DNA of 7,710 bases. It comes from Chloroflexales bacterium. GTDB taxonomy: Bacteria; Chloroflexota; Chloroflexia; Chloroflexales; Chloroflexaceae. The DNA is taken from the NCBI GenBank assembly GCA_013336035.1, contig JAAXUL010000352.1, positions 1 through 7,710 of the forward strand, in the 5' to 3' direction. How positions within the stretch are numbered: the stretch's first letter is position 1; the number at the start of each line of letters is the position of its first letter. A model generated the notes under the pieces. That model saw nothing but the letters and a program-made list of their open reading frames with translations, did not search any database and was not told the origin of the DNA. This document shows positions 1-5,446 of the stretch, in pieces. The position numbers and the translations under genes are program-made.

Positions 1-143
1 TGGAGCAGTCGGGTGAAGGCATCGTGGGCTGCACGCCGTGGTTCCTCGGGCTGTACCCGCTCCGCCTCTGTAGCCGACACCACGCGCGGTGTCGCAAGCA
101 GGAAGTTGATGTAGTCGAGATCCCACATCTTGGGTTCATTCAT
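1..143 (-). CDS. IS transposase, N-terminal fragment (runs off left edge)
   Basis: The reading frame starts with ATG at 143-141 and stays open to the window edge, giving 47 complete residues that begin MNEPKMWDLDYINFLLATP and continue with a TEAERVQPEEP segment. I recognise this N-terminus as resembling DDE transposases of the IS4/IS701 group in Chloroflexota; this is recall, and the catalytic DDE part lies outside the window. An AGGA ribosome-binding site (minus strand, 151-154) sits 7 bases before the ATG and supports the start; a second ATG at 139 is in another frame. The gene points away from the truncated permease at 187, with only about 40 bases between its start and the presumed IS end, as is usual for an IS. 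It could be a remnant rather than an active copy; the window cannot tell. Confidence 0.6.
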   Translation of the reverse strand, partial: MNEPKMWDLDYINFLLATPRVVSATEAERVQPEEPRRAAHDAFTRLL

Positions 144-186
144 GCCCTCATCCTACCGCAGGTGCCCCCAACTGCGTAAGTCCTAG
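1..186 (-). mobile_element. Terminal part of an insertion sequence
   Basis: The 43 bases upstream of the transposase start, read on the minus strand from 186, begin CTAGGACTTACGCAGTTGGG. GGACTTACGCA resembles terminal repeats I recall from IS elements in cyanobacteria and related bacteria. The element would end near 182 and be followed by CTAG (183-186), which fits the 4-base YTAR target duplication known for IS701-type elements. The other end is outside the window, so neither the inverted repeat pair nor the duplication can be confirmed. One difficulty is that the TAG inside CTAG is in frame with the permease to the right, so CTAG cannot have been part of an intact permease gene in that frame. 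Confidence 0.5.
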
Positions 187-1401
187 CTGTATCAGGCTGC
201 GGCCGGCCTGAGTAAGACGAACCTGGCCACGCTCGCGATCGGCCTGGCCAGCATCGCCCTGCTGCTCTTCTTTCGCAAGGGGCTACGCCCGCTGCTCCAG
301 CGGGCCGGGCTCAAGCCCCTGGCCGTGACCCTGATCGTCAGCGGGGCGCCCCTGGTCACGGTGCTGCTCGGCACCGTGCTCATCTGGCTGCTCCGGCTCG
401 ACCAGACGGCCGGGGTCGCTGTGGTAGGCGCTATCCCGCCCGGGCTCTCGCCCCTGAGCTGGCCGGCGGCGAGCATGGCCGATGTCGAGGCGCTGCTGCC
501 GGCCGCCGCGGCGATCGTGCTGGTAAGCGTCGTCGAGTCCATTGCCGTGGCCAAGACCCTGGCCAGCAAGCGGCGCCAGGCCATTGACCCTGACCAGGAG
601 CTCATCGCCCTCGGCGCCGCGAACCTGGCGGCGGGCCTGTTCAGCGGCTACCCGGTGACGGGGGGCTTCGCCCGCTCGGTGGTCAACTTCCAGGCCGGCG
701 CCGTGACCGGGCTGGCCTCCCTGGTTACTGCCAGCGCGATCGCCGTGATCCTACTCTTCTTCACGCCGCTGTTCTATTTCCTGCCGCAGGCCGTGCTGGC
801 GGCCACCGTGATCGTGGCCGTCTTCGGGCTGGTGGACTTCAAAGAGCCGGCTCATATCTGGCAGGCCAACCGCAGCGATGGGCTGACCTGGGGCGTGACC
901 TTCGGGGCGGTGCTGCTGTTGGGCATCGAGACGGGGATCTTCGTGGGAGTGGGAGCCTCGCTGCTACTCTACCTGTGGCGCACCAGCCGGCCGCACATCG
1001 CCGTGGTCGGCCGCCTGGGCGAGAGCGAGGTCTACCGCAATGTGCTGCGCTACGAGGTGACCACCTGGCCGACGGTTGCGGCGGTGCGGGTTGACGAGAG
1101 CCTGTACTTCGCCAACACCCGCTATCTGGAGGAGGCGTTGCTGCGGATTGTGGCTGAGCGGCCGGAGGTGCAGCACCTGGTGCTGATCGGCTCGGCGATC
1201 AACTTCATCGACTCGAGCGCCCTGCATACCCTGGAGAGTCTGATCCAGGAGCTGCGCGACGGCGGGGTGCAGCTGCATCTGGCCGAGATCAAGGGCCCGG
1301 TGATGGATGGGCTGAAGCGCGCCCACTTCGTCGAGCGGCTGGGGGCCGAGCACATCCACCTGAGCACGCACGGCGCGATGCAGGCGCTGGGCTGTCGCTA
1401 A
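187..1401 (+). pseudogene. SulP-family anion permease with STAS domain, 5'-truncated
   Basis: The open frame runs 404 codons from just after an in-frame TAG (184-186) to TAA at 1399-1401. SulP hallmarks are visible: hydrophobic segments, DPDQELIALGAANLAAGLFS, then GYPVTGGFARSVVNFQAGA, and a C-terminal STAS domain from about 1072 to 1395 with the FIDSSAL motif (D codon at 1210). SulP proteins move sulfate, bicarbonate or other anions across the inner membrane, and the substrate here is unknown. Intact members with STAS are usually about 550 residues or more, so roughly 150-200 N-terminal residues are missing, including the first membrane helices. Homology-like sequence starts immediately after 187 (LYQAAAGLSKTNLATLAIGL), with no plausible start codon before GTG 325, which lies inside a helix. 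The abrupt 5' end against an IS terminus indicates disruption, so the fragment is unlikely to function. No frameshift or stop is seen after 187. Confidence 0.85.
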
Positions 1402-1440
1402 CTGCGCGCAAGCCCGGCGTGCGGCGCGCCAAGGGCCGAA

Positions 1441-1523
1441 AGGGAAAGCTGAAAAGCCGTAGCTTTCAGCTTAAGCGCTTCGCGCCGGCTAAAGCTACAG
1501 CTTTTTTGCTCTCAGCTTTCCCT
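1441..1523. repeat. Long palindromic intergenic element, possible terminator
   Basis: The outer arms are AGGGAAAGCTGA (1441-1452) and its perfect complement at 1512-1523. Inside them 1453-1466 pairs with 1491-1504, with one mismatch (C1458/A1499), leaving a loop of 24 bases and a bulge of 7 bases (1505-1511). A competing smaller hairpin pairs AAGCTGAAA (1446-1454) with TTTCAGCTT (1464-1472) around a 9-base loop. Six T's (1502-1507) follow part of the structure, so it may end transcription of the upstream permease. The loop segment 1474-1490 recurs with one change at 3016-3032. Such multi-arm palindromes are typical of dispersed intergenic repeats or small non-autonomous elements; which kind this is cannot be decided from one window. 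Confidence 0.7.
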
Positions 1524-1625
1524 GCGCCCCTCCCTCCGCGTGTGACAGGCCCGTGGAACGTGGCCAGCGTCACCTGAATCTCTCCAGCGAAGCAGGAGAG
1601 CAGTACACGTGCGCCGGATAGAACT

Positions 1626-1973
1626 ATGACTCAGAGCGAAGACCTGTTCACCGTGATTGAGACCCAGATCGCCGCAGCGGAGCACGCACTGCTGGCGGCG
1701 ACGGGCGGGACCAACGTGTGCCAGTTGGACAAAGCCGGGCAGGCGACGGGCGGCGCGAAGTATCAGGAGGGCCGTCTGGTCGCCCTGCGCGCGATCCGCC
1801 GCCTGGTGCAGGCAGCCGATCCAGCACGCGCGATGGCGCAGGTGCAGCAGCTGTGTGACCAGTGGCGCGCGGATCTCACGGCTCAGCAGGCGCGTCCACA
1901 GCCGTCCCTGCCCTGGCTTGCCTACACGCAGGGTGGGGTTGACGCGCTTGAGGGGCTCCTGGCCGCAGATTGA
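1626..1973 (+). CDS. Uncharacterised 115-residue protein
   Basis: I do not recognise a family. The protein starts MTQSEDLFTVIETQIAAAEH and ends with TGA at 1971-1973. It is soluble, mostly helical in appearance, with no membrane segment or signal peptide. It has an arginine/alanine-rich middle (LVALRAIRRLVQAADPARAM) and a C-terminal WLAYTQGGVDALEGLL segment. One cysteine (NVCQL) sits near residue 32 and another (QLCDQW) near residue 77. ATG 1626 is the only usable start, because an in-frame TGA lies at 1575 and no ATG, GTG or TTG codon occurs between. No good Shine-Dalgarno sequence precedes it; the AGGAG at 1594-1598 is too far upstream. Reasons to believe it is real are the coherent helix pattern and ordinary composition compared with the arginine-rich alternative frames. 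It converges on the anti-sigma gene at 2346-2074. Confidence 0.65.
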   Translation: MTQSEDLFTVIETQIAAAEHALLAATGGTNVCQLDKAGQATGGAKYQEGRLVALRAIRRLVQAADPARAMAQVQQLCDQWRADLTAQQARPQPSLPWLAYTQGGVDALEGLLAAD

Positions 1974-2019
1974 GGGGAGGGGCCCGGTTAGCGCCGGCAT
2001 GGCGCTCGTCGTGGATGGG

Positions 2020-2038
2020 GCGAGCGCGCTGCGCTCGC
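2020..2038. terminator. GC-rich hairpin between convergent genes
   Basis: GCGAGCGC (2020-2027) and GCGCTCGC (2031-2038) form a perfect 8-base stem with a 3-base loop (GCT). It lies in the 100-base gap between the ends of two convergent genes, where a bidirectional transcription stop is expected. There is no U-tract on either side, so it would be a non-canonical terminator. The same 3' arm could be replaced by an upstream GCGCTCG (2002-2008) pairing with CGAGCGC at 2021-2027. Confidence 0.45.
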
Positions 2039-2073
2039 TTGCCCAGCGGGCCGCGAGCGGGCGGGCTCCCCGG

Positions 2074-2346
2074 TCAGCTGCCTGGGTGGTGGGGCAAGGC
2101 CAGGTGGGCGAGCAGCCGGGCCTCGACCTCGGGCGGCAACGCGGGCGGGGCCAGGTCCAGGGTGCGGACGATCTGCACGGTCTTGCCGATGGTATCGAGG
2201 ACGACCCGGCAGTCGGGACAGTCCCCCAGGTGCGTCTCTAGCTCGGCGCAGAGGCCGGCGGGCAACTCGCCGTCGAGGTAGTCGTTCAGCTGCGCCACCA
2301 GAGCCTGGCAGCGCGCGAGATCATGGCGGTGGGGATGGTCGGTCAT
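2074..2346 (-). CDS. Zinc-finger (ZAS/zf-HC2) anti-sigma factor
   Basis: This small soluble 90-residue protein has the anti-sigma zinc-binding signature: C13, then H39-x3-C43-x2-C46 within the stretch HLGDCPDC. It has no transmembrane helix, so it would act in the cytoplasm by binding the ECF sigma factor encoded immediately upstream. C13-x25-H39-x3-C43-x2-C46 has the spacing of the zinc ligands of Streptomyces RsrA (C11, H37, C41, C44), where oxidation releases zinc and frees the sigma factor. Many ZAS proteins with this layout are not redox sensors, so that role is inferred. A further Cys (C33) and three N-terminal histidines (H4, H6, H8) could also matter. GGAGG (minus strand, 2353-2357) lies 7 bases before the ATG. 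The gene begins 16 bases after the sigma stop codon, consistent with co-transcription and coupled translation. Confidence 0.88.
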   Translation of the reverse strand: MTDHPHRHDLARCQALVAQLNDYLDGELPAGLCAELETHLGDCPDCRVVLDTIGKTVQIVRTLDLAPPALPPEVEARLLAHLALPHHPGS

Positions 2347-2362
2347 CGTTGGCCTCCGCTGG

Positions 2363-2959
2363 TCACACCAGATAGCGGCTCAGGGCCGCGCGCAGTCGCA
2401 GCCGGGCCCGATGCAGGCGCACCTTCACCGCGCCAGCCGAGAGCCCGAGCTGCGCAGCCGTCTCCTCGGTGCTTCGCTGCTGAAGATCGCGCAGCAGCAC
2501 CACGAGCCGGAGCGACTCGGGCAGGGCGGCGATGGCCTGGGCAATTTCGGCCCGCAGCTCAGCCTCTAGGGCGGTGTGCAGTGGGTCAGGCGCCCAGGCC
2601 ACACGCTGCGGTGGCAGCCTGTCCGGTCGGAGCGCCTCCTCCCAGTTATCGCGGGCGACCTGGGGTGTGGGCCGGCGCAGCAGCTGCACGCTCTCGTTCA
2701 GCGCGATCTGGTCGATCCAGGTGCTCAGGCTGCTGATCCCGTCGAGGCCTGAGAGGGCGTCGCAGACGGTGAGGAAGGTGGTCTGGAGGATGCTCTCGGC
2801 CAGGTCGGGAGCGCCGGTGAGCCGGAGGGCGTGGGCGTAGACCTGCGGCGCGAAGCGCTGCACCAGGCAGGTGCAGGCGTCGGGGTCGCGGCGCTGCAGG
2901 CCGGCCAGGAGCGCAGCCTCATCAGCGTAGATGCGCAGGTTCATCGTCGGCCCTGGCAT
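2363..2959 (-). CDS. ECF-type RNA polymerase sigma factor
   Basis: The 198-residue protein has the two ECF domains. Sigma region 2 spans about residues 35-96 (LRLTGAPDLAESILQTTFL, then STWIDQIALNESVQLLRR) and contacts core polymerase and the -10 element. Region 4 spans about 140-195 and contains ALPESLRLVVLLRDLQ followed by the helix-turn-helix STEETAAQLGLSAGAVKVRL for the -35 element. There is no extra C-terminal domain. Region 2 is somewhat divergent: the usual acidic/aromatic core (D-x-x-Q-x-x-F-x-x-x-W) reads with Cys (C66) in place of Trp. Paired with the anti-sigma factor just downstream, it forms a standard sigma/anti-sigma unit, and the gene 93 bases upstream on the same strand encodes a disulfide oxidoreductase. 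The target promoters cannot be read from this window. A second in-frame ATG at 2944 has no ribosome-binding site. Confidence 0.92.
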   Translation of the reverse strand: MPGPTMNLRIYADEAALLAGLQRRDPDACTCLVQRFAPQVYAHALRLTGAPDLAESILQTTFLTVCDALSGLDGISSLSTWIDQIALNESVQLLRRPTPQVARDNWEEALRPDRLPPQRVAWAPDPLHTALEAELRAEIAQAIAALPESLRLVVLLRDLQQRSTEETAAQLGLSAGAVKVRLHRARLRLRAALSRYLV

Positions 2960-2967
2960 TCCAACAA

Positions 2968-2972
2968 CCTCC
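2968..2972 (-). promoter_or_regulatory. Ribosome-binding site fixing the sigma factor start
   Basis: A strong GGAGG on the minus strand stands 8 bases before ATG 2959 and favours that codon over the in-frame ATG at 2944, which has no such site. Confidence 0.75.
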
Positions 2973-3015
2973 GGCAGTGGCGTGGCGGCAGCCGCGTGCG
3001 CTCCCTCGCGGCGAT

Positions 3016-3032
3016 AGCGCTTCGCGCCAGCT
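3016..3032. repeat. Partial copy of the 1474-1490 repeat segment
   Basis: AGCGCTTCGCGCCAGCT matches 1474-1490 at 16 of 17 positions, differing by A for G at base 14. It lies in the 93-base gap upstream of the sigma factor, without the flanking palindromic arms found at 1441-1523. It may be a decayed or minimal copy of a dispersed repeat, or a shared protein-binding sequence. Chance is less likely for a GC-rich 16/17 match in two intergenic gaps, but is not excluded. Confidence 0.45.
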
Positions 3033-3052
3033 TCGTTAACGGGGTGGCGGCT

Positions 3053-3721
3053 CTAGCGCACCGCTTCCGCCGTCAGGGCCTCGCGTAGCTTCTCCAGCAG
3101 CAGCGGCTCGGGGGTGGCGCCCTCGACGTGGACCAGCTCGTCGATCACCGTCTTGGGCACGCCCATCACGGCGAAGCGGTCGCCCAGCGCGGGGAACTCG
3201 CTCACCTCCACGCCCTCGGCGCGGATCTGGGGGCTGGCCAGGGCCAGGCGGTAGGCCAGGAGCACGGCCGGCGGGCAGTAGGGGCAGGTCGGGGTCACGA
3301 AGACCTGCAGGCGCAGCGGCGCGGCCAGGGTCTCCAGGAAGCCCACTGTCGCCGGCTGCAGTGCCAGCTCGGTGGCACCGCCCACCAGGCGGATGGCCTC
3401 GACCAATGAGGCGAACTCGTAGCCGCTGGGCAGCCCGGCGAAGCGCAGCCCATGGTCAGCCCGCTCCGCCCCGGCCAGGAAGACGATCGTCGGCGCCTTG
3501 TCCACGCCGTAGGTGCTCGCCTGTGCGGCGCCCGTGACGAGGTCTACCGCCTCCACGCTGATCAGCTCGTGCAGCTCGGCTACCTCGGTCAGGAGCCCCT
3601 GGGCGAGCTCGCTGTACTCGCCGCTCGAGGCCGAGGTGAAGAGCAGCAGGTGGACCGGCTGCGTCAGGGTGGCGAAGGCCTCGCGCACCGTCTCGCGGTT
3701 TTTCTCCTGTATCAGGCCCAT
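3053..3721 (-). CDS. PDO/glutaredoxin-like protein with two thioredoxin folds
   Basis: This 222-residue cytoplasmic protein has two consecutive thioredoxin folds, the layout of protein disulfide oxidoreductases (PDO, glutaredoxin-like) of archaea and thermophilic bacteria. The C-terminal fold carries the redox site CPYC (C146-C149, in FVTPTCPYCPPAV) and a cis-proline at P189 (MGVPKTV). It should reduce, oxidise or isomerise disulfides, or serve a peroxidase. The N-terminal fold keeps its cis-proline (P77, KAPTIVF) but has lost the active-site cysteines: the expected C-x-x-C position after LLLFTS reads ASSGEY. Only C146 and C149 are cysteines, so one active centre remains. The start is typical (MGLIQEKNRETVREAF) and is preceded by AAAGG (minus strand, 3730-3734) 8 bases away. 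It is the first gene of a same-strand run with the sigma and anti-sigma genes, which suggests either shared transcription or control by that sigma factor. Confidence 0.88.
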   Translation of the reverse strand: MGLIQEKNRETVREAFATLTQPVHLLLFTSASSGEYSELAQGLLTEVAELHELISVEAVDLVTGAAQASTYGVDKAPTIVFLAGAERADHGLRFAGLPSGYEFASLVEAIRLVGGATELALQPATVGFLETLAAPLRLQVFVTPTCPYCPPAVLLAYRLALASPQIRAEGVEVSEFPALGDRFAVMGVPKTVIDELVHVEGATPEPLLLEKLREALTAEAVR

Positions 3722-3765
3722 CGGGATCGCCTTTCGCTCTGTCGTGCTTGCTCGCTGCGTATCTG

Positions 3766-3792
3766 ATGTTACCCGAGGGCGTCAGGTTACAA
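3766..3792 (-). promoter_or_regulatory. Candidate promoter for the oxidoreductase gene
   Basis: On the minus strand TTGTAA (3792-3787) and TAACAT (3771-3766) resemble -35 and -10 hexamers (4 of 6 matches each), but the 15-base spacer is short. The site lies 45-71 bases upstream of the start codon. The motif GTTAC occurs twice here (3768-3772 and 3786-3790, 18 bases apart), which might mark a regulator site. This is a weak, motif-only call. Confidence 0.25.
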
Positions 3793-3810
3793 TGAGTTGC
3801 CCGCTGACAC

Positions 3811-3872
3811 CAAAATAGTAGATTATAAGCGCCTATTTAGCGGATTATCGAACCAGTATTATAAGTTATGCT
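3811..3872. promoter_or_regulatory. AT-rich island in divergent spacer
   Basis: This is one of only two clearly AT-rich stretches in the window. It lies between the divergent oxidoreductase and methyltransferase genes. ATTATAAG occurs twice (3822-3829 and 3858-3865), giving two TATAAG -10-like hexamers. CTGACA (3804-3809) resembles a -35 box but sits only 14 bases before the first. It probably holds promoter or operator sequence; the exact start site cannot be assigned. Confidence 0.35.
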
Positions 3873-3920
3873 GTGCTCCAGCGCTGCCGTGCGCAGCGGC
3901 AGGTTCTAGCGCCCACAGTG

Positions 3921-3929
3921 TGGTAGGAT
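3921..3929 (+). promoter_or_regulatory. Candidate extended -10 of the methyltransferase gene
   Basis: TGGTAGGAT fits an extended -10 pattern (TGn then TAGGAT, 4 of 6 matches to TATAAT) about 40 bases before ATG 3967, with no convincing -35 box. A ribosome-binding site AAGGA (3955-3959) lies 7 bases before the ATG and gives good support for that start codon. Confidence 0.3.
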
Positions 3930-3966
3930 CGGGCCGAGCATTCCCCTGCCCAGAAAGGACCCCCCG

Positions 3967-4580
3967 ATGTCCGAGGCACCGCCAAGCCGCTTCGCGCGCC
4001 TGCAGCGCCGCTACCAGGAGCGTGACCTGCCGTGGGATCTGCCGCTGCCGCCGCCGGAGATCGTCGCCCTCGCCGCCACGCTACCCCCAGGGCAGGCCCT
4101 TGATCTGGGCTGTGGGGTGGGGCGCACCTGCTCCACCTCGCCGCGGCCGGCTGGATGGTTGATGGAGTCGATTTCGTCCCCGAGGCCATCGCGCTGGCCC
4201 AGGAGCGGGTGCAGACGGCTGGGCTCAGTACACAGGTACGGCTCTTTACCGGGTCGGTCGCGGCCATGCCCTTCCTGGAGGGGCCGTACGACCTGGCCAT
4301 CGACATCGGCTGCATGCACGGCCTGGAGGGGGCCGACCTCCAGGGCTATGCCCGAGAGGTGGCGCGCCTGGTGCGGCCGGACGGGCGCTACGTGCTCTTC
4401 GCCCACCTGCGCGAACGTGAACAGCCCGAGGAGAGCGGGCCCGCCAGCATCCCACGCGCGACGCTGCTGGCGCTGCTTGAGGACAGCTTCCAGCTCGAGC
4501 GGCTGGACGAAGGCACGACGGAGGTCGGTGGAAACCGCTTTGCCTCAGCGTGGCTCTCTCTGCGTCGGCTCACGTCATAG
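3967..4580 (+). pseudogene. Class I SAM-dependent methyltransferase, frameshifted
   Basis: The N-terminal part is read in one frame from ATG 3967: MSEAPPSRFARLQRRYQERD, PWDLPLPPPEIVALA, then SAM-binding motif I ALDLGCGVGR at residues 44-53. Near 4129-4131 the sensible sequence moves to another frame and continues LHLAAAGWMVDGVDFVPEAI, GPYDLAIDIGCMHGLEG and a C-terminal domain ending at TAG 4578-4580. Adding one base restores an intact protein of 204 residues, a normal length for small methyltransferases of the TehB/thiopurine-methyltransferase-like type. The local sequence ACCTGCTCCAC suggests loss of one C from an original TGCCTCC. Without it the first frame reads on to about 4617 with low-quality sequence. 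There is no slippery motif, so programmed frameshifting is unlikely; a recent mutation or a sequencing error are the main explanations. The substrate is unknown. Confidence 0.85.
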
Positions 4581-4700
4581 GCGACCGGCCGCACCGATGC
4601 TGACGAGCCCCAGCTGAATCCTCATCGTGAGTGGTGCACCATGTGGCGGGGTGGCTCGACGCGTAACCGGCGCGGTGGTGGGCACATCTAAAGGGGCAGA

Positions 4701-4717
4701 TGCTGGAGGTGCCAGCA
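4701..4717 (+). promoter_or_regulatory. Hairpin over a Shine-Dalgarno-like sequence before tlpA-like gene
   Basis: TGCTGG (4701-4706) and CCAGCA (4712-4717) form a perfect 6-base stem with a 5-base loop (AGGTG). The GGAGG at 4705-4709 straddles the stem and loop. It is 18 bases before ATG 4728, too far for an ideal ribosome-binding site, and no better one exists. The hairpin could hold the site or be accidental. Confidence 0.3.
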
Positions 4718-4727
4718 CGTAGCCCGT

Positions 4728-5360
4728 ATGCACGCTATGCAGCACCCTGTTGGTCAGCCGGCCCCGCGCCGCACATCCACTCGCCCGCAGCGGGGCCGCG
4801 CGGTCACTGGCCCCCAGCCCGCCGCCTCGTTCCTCCGCCGGCCCTGGGTTCTGGGCATGCTCGTGGTGCTCGTCGGTGTCGCCCTGGCCATCGGCATGGC
4901 CCAGGGGCGCGCCCCTACCATCAGCACGCCCGCCCCCGAGGTGGGGCACTCGGCCCCAGCCATCGCCCTCGCCACCCCGAACGGCACCCCCATCAGCCTC
5001 GCCGACCTGCGCGGGCAGGTGGTGCTGGTCAACTTCTGGGCCACCTGGTGCCCGCCCTGTCGCGCCGAGATGCCGGCCATCCAGGCGGCCTACGCCCGCT
5101 ATCACGACCAGGGCTTCACCGTCCTGGCCGTGACGGCCGACGAGGACCAGGCCGCCGTGGCCGCCTTCGTGCGGGATCACCAGCTGACCTTCCCGGCGCT
5201 CCTCGATCCGCACGGTTCGGTTCACGCGGCCTACCTCGCCAACACGCTCCCCTCCAGCTTCTTCGTCGACCGCCAGGGGGTGGTGCGCGCGGTGCACCAC
5301 GGCCCGATGAGCGCCGCGCTGCTTGATCAGCAGCTGGCCGCCTTGCTGCCGCAGCCGTAG
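4728..5360 (+). CDS. Membrane-anchored TlpA/ResA-like thioredoxin
   Basis: The 210-residue protein has a basic, proline-rich N-terminus, one membrane segment at about residues 39-58 (PWVLGMLVVLVGVALAIGMA), and an extracytoplasmic AlkC/TSA/TlpA-type thioredoxin domain from about 70 to the end. The active site is WCPPC (C108, C111) in NFWATWCPPCRAEMP, with the cis-proline at P175 (TLPSSFFVD) and the typical LADLRGQVVLVNFWA lead-in. Such proteins reduce disulfides outside the membrane, for example in cytochrome c maturation or other exported proteins; the partner is not identified here and no ccdA or cytochrome c genes are adjacent. No signal-peptidase motif or lipobox is evident, so it is probably an N-anchored protein. 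An in-frame TAA at 4689 limits the 5' end; ATG 4728 and ATG 4737 are the possible starts. A strong hairpin follows the stop codon. Confidence 0.9.
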   Translation: MHAMQHPVGQPAPRRTSTRPQRGRAVTGPQPAASFLRRPWVLGMLVVLVGVALAIGMAQGRAPTISTPAPEVGHSAPAIALATPNGTPISLADLRGQVVLVNFWATWCPPCRAEMPAIQAAYARYHDQGFTVLAVTADEDQAAVAAFVRDHQLTFPALLDPHGSVHAAYLANTLPSSFFVDRQGVVRAVHHGPMSAALLDQQLAALLPQP

Positions 5361-5391
5361 GGACCGCGCCGCGCCACCCAACCCCGTCCAC

Positions 5392-5418
5392 GACCTCGCT
5401 CCCGCAGGGGGCGGGGTC
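5392..5418 (+). terminator. Strong hairpin after the TlpA-like gene
   Basis: GACCTCGCTCCC (5392-5403) pairs with GGGGGCGGGGTC (5407-5418) over all 12 positions, two of them as G-U pairs, around a 3-base loop (GCA). It starts 31 bases after the stop codon. The following bases (ATCGTGTGTTCTGT) are only mildly T-rich, so termination may not rely on a classical U-tract. Confidence 0.6.
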
Positions 5419-5446
5419 ATCGTGTGTTCTGTACCGCCCTCGGTTG

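Noticed and set aside
1421..1430. GGCGCGCC-type palindrome after the permease
   Set aside because: Short GC palindromes are common at this base composition, and nothing nearby gives it a role.
1512..2000. Minus-strand frame and a second plus-strand frame over the 115-residue gene
   Set aside because: Both give arginine-rich, low-structure products. The minus-strand frame also crosses the palindromic repeat.
4125..4135. Programmed ribosomal frameshift in the methyltransferase
   Set aside because: The site has no slippery heptamer or obvious downstream structure, and this enzyme type is not known for recoding.
4700..5326. Second plus-strand frame overlapping the TlpA-like gene
   Set aside because: The product is a Pro/Arg/Gly-rich shadow without motifs, while the overlapping frame has WCPPC, a membrane segment and a cis-proline.
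4575..5420. Long open frame on the minus strand (about 281 codons)
   Set aside because: It lies opposite the clear TlpA-like gene, its translation is rich in Gly, Arg, Ala and His with no domain, and long antisense frames are expected in GC-rich coding DNA.
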